Of a stretch of 13,728 nucleotides of DNA, positions 13,571-13,728 are shown piece after piece. Position 1 is the first letter of the stretch; each line of letters starts with the position of its first letter. Position numbers and translations under genes: made by a program. This stretch comes from an uncultured Opitutales bacterium (GTDB taxonomy: Bacteria; Verrucomicrobiota; Verrucomicrobiia; Opitutales; UBA2995): assembly GCA_937920335.1 (NCBI GenBank), contig CALGUT010000083.1:1-13728 (forward strand). The letters are read 5' to 3'. The notes beneath the pieces are model-generated. The model saw nothing but the letters and a program-made list of their open reading frames with translations. It had not been told where the DNA came from and did not search any database.

Positions 13571-13728
13571 TTACTTCCAATCCAAGGTCACATTTAAGAC
13601 CACGTCTGGATGCAGGCTATGATGAACCGGGCAGGCATGGGCGATGTTCACCATATGCTTCTTATCCCTGTCGGAGAATCGATCGGGGATTATTACTGCC
13701 ACATTGAGTTGTCCAATACGTCTCGGTG
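13571..13728 (-). CDS. OsmC-family protein, C-terminal part (cut by window edge)
   Basis: The last 51 residues of a minus-strand gene that runs off the right edge; the stop TAA is at 13571-13573. The readable part has LNVAVIIPDRFSDRDKKHM followed by NIAHACPVHHSLHPDV and a final beta strand, VVLNVTLDW. The pattern A-x-x-x-C-P-V-H-x-S-L is the hallmark of the OsmC/Ohr fold, with its conserved redox cysteine near the C-terminus. Family members reduce organic hydroperoxides in the cytoplasm or act as general OsmC-like stress proteins. The N-terminal catalytic region, including the second cysteine, is outside the window, so the Ohr and OsmC subtypes cannot be told apart. The lipoprotein gene starts 17 bases after its stop, so read-through transcription is likely. 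Confidence 0.85.
   Translation of the reverse strand, partial: PRRIGQLNVAVIIPDRFSDRDKKHMVNIAHACPVHHSLHPDVVLNVTLDWK

Overview
The window reads as a bacterial chromosomal segment of roughly balanced base composition. No rRNA, tRNA, CRISPR array, transposase or phage gene was found. The mix of a corrinoid methyltransferase operon (several UroD-family proteins, a DUF1638 protein and a COG0523 GTPase), an orphan peptide-binding lipoprotein and a diheme cytochrome c fits a heterotroph of the Verrucomicrobiota/Lentisphaerota type, perhaps marine. That placement is an inference from gene content only; no phylogenetic marker is present.

Layout. Positions 1-361 hold no convincing gene, only a weak plus-strand terminator. 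A polytopic membrane protein of ZIP-like character follows on the plus strand (362-1153). It converges on the main feature, a minus-strand operon running from 8979 down to 1285. In transcription order this encodes: a corrinoid (B12-binding) protein; two UroD-family methyltransferases; a third UroD-family protein fused to a C-terminal thioredoxin-like domain; a COG0523/CobW GTPase; a DUF1638 protein; and a ferredoxin-ASKHA reductive activator of corrinoid proteins. Spacing is tight (18 nt, 4-nt overlap, 1 nt, 21 nt, 88 nt, 4-nt overlap), so co-transcription is likely. A 400-nt gap upstream (8980-9383) contains a small inverted repeat near the operon start, a large imperfect hairpin and a possible terminator for the next gene.

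Beyond the gap lies a minus-strand RlmI/RlmK-like SAM methyltransferase (9384-10283). Divergent from it is a plus-strand solute-binding domain (10350-11192) with no signal peptide, which looks like the surviving C-terminal part of a larger transporter. Convergent with that is a minus-strand group: an OsmC-family protein cut by the window edge, a peptide-type ABC substrate-binding lipoprotein, and a diheme cytochrome c.

How the main operon should work. By analogy with known three-component systems, one UroD-type methyltransferase moves a methyl group from an unknown donor to Co(I) on the corrinoid protein, and another passes it to an acceptor such as a thiol or tetrahydrofolate. The activator re-reduces corrinoid that has oxidised to Co(II). 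The COG0523 GTPase and DUF1638 protein are probably accessory, for example in metal delivery. The three UroD proteins have different residues at the usual zinc-site position (H-x-C, H-x-D, F-x-C), and one carries its own CxxC thioredoxin-like module. This makes the operon a candidate for an undescribed methyltransfer pathway. The substrate cannot be read from the sequence.
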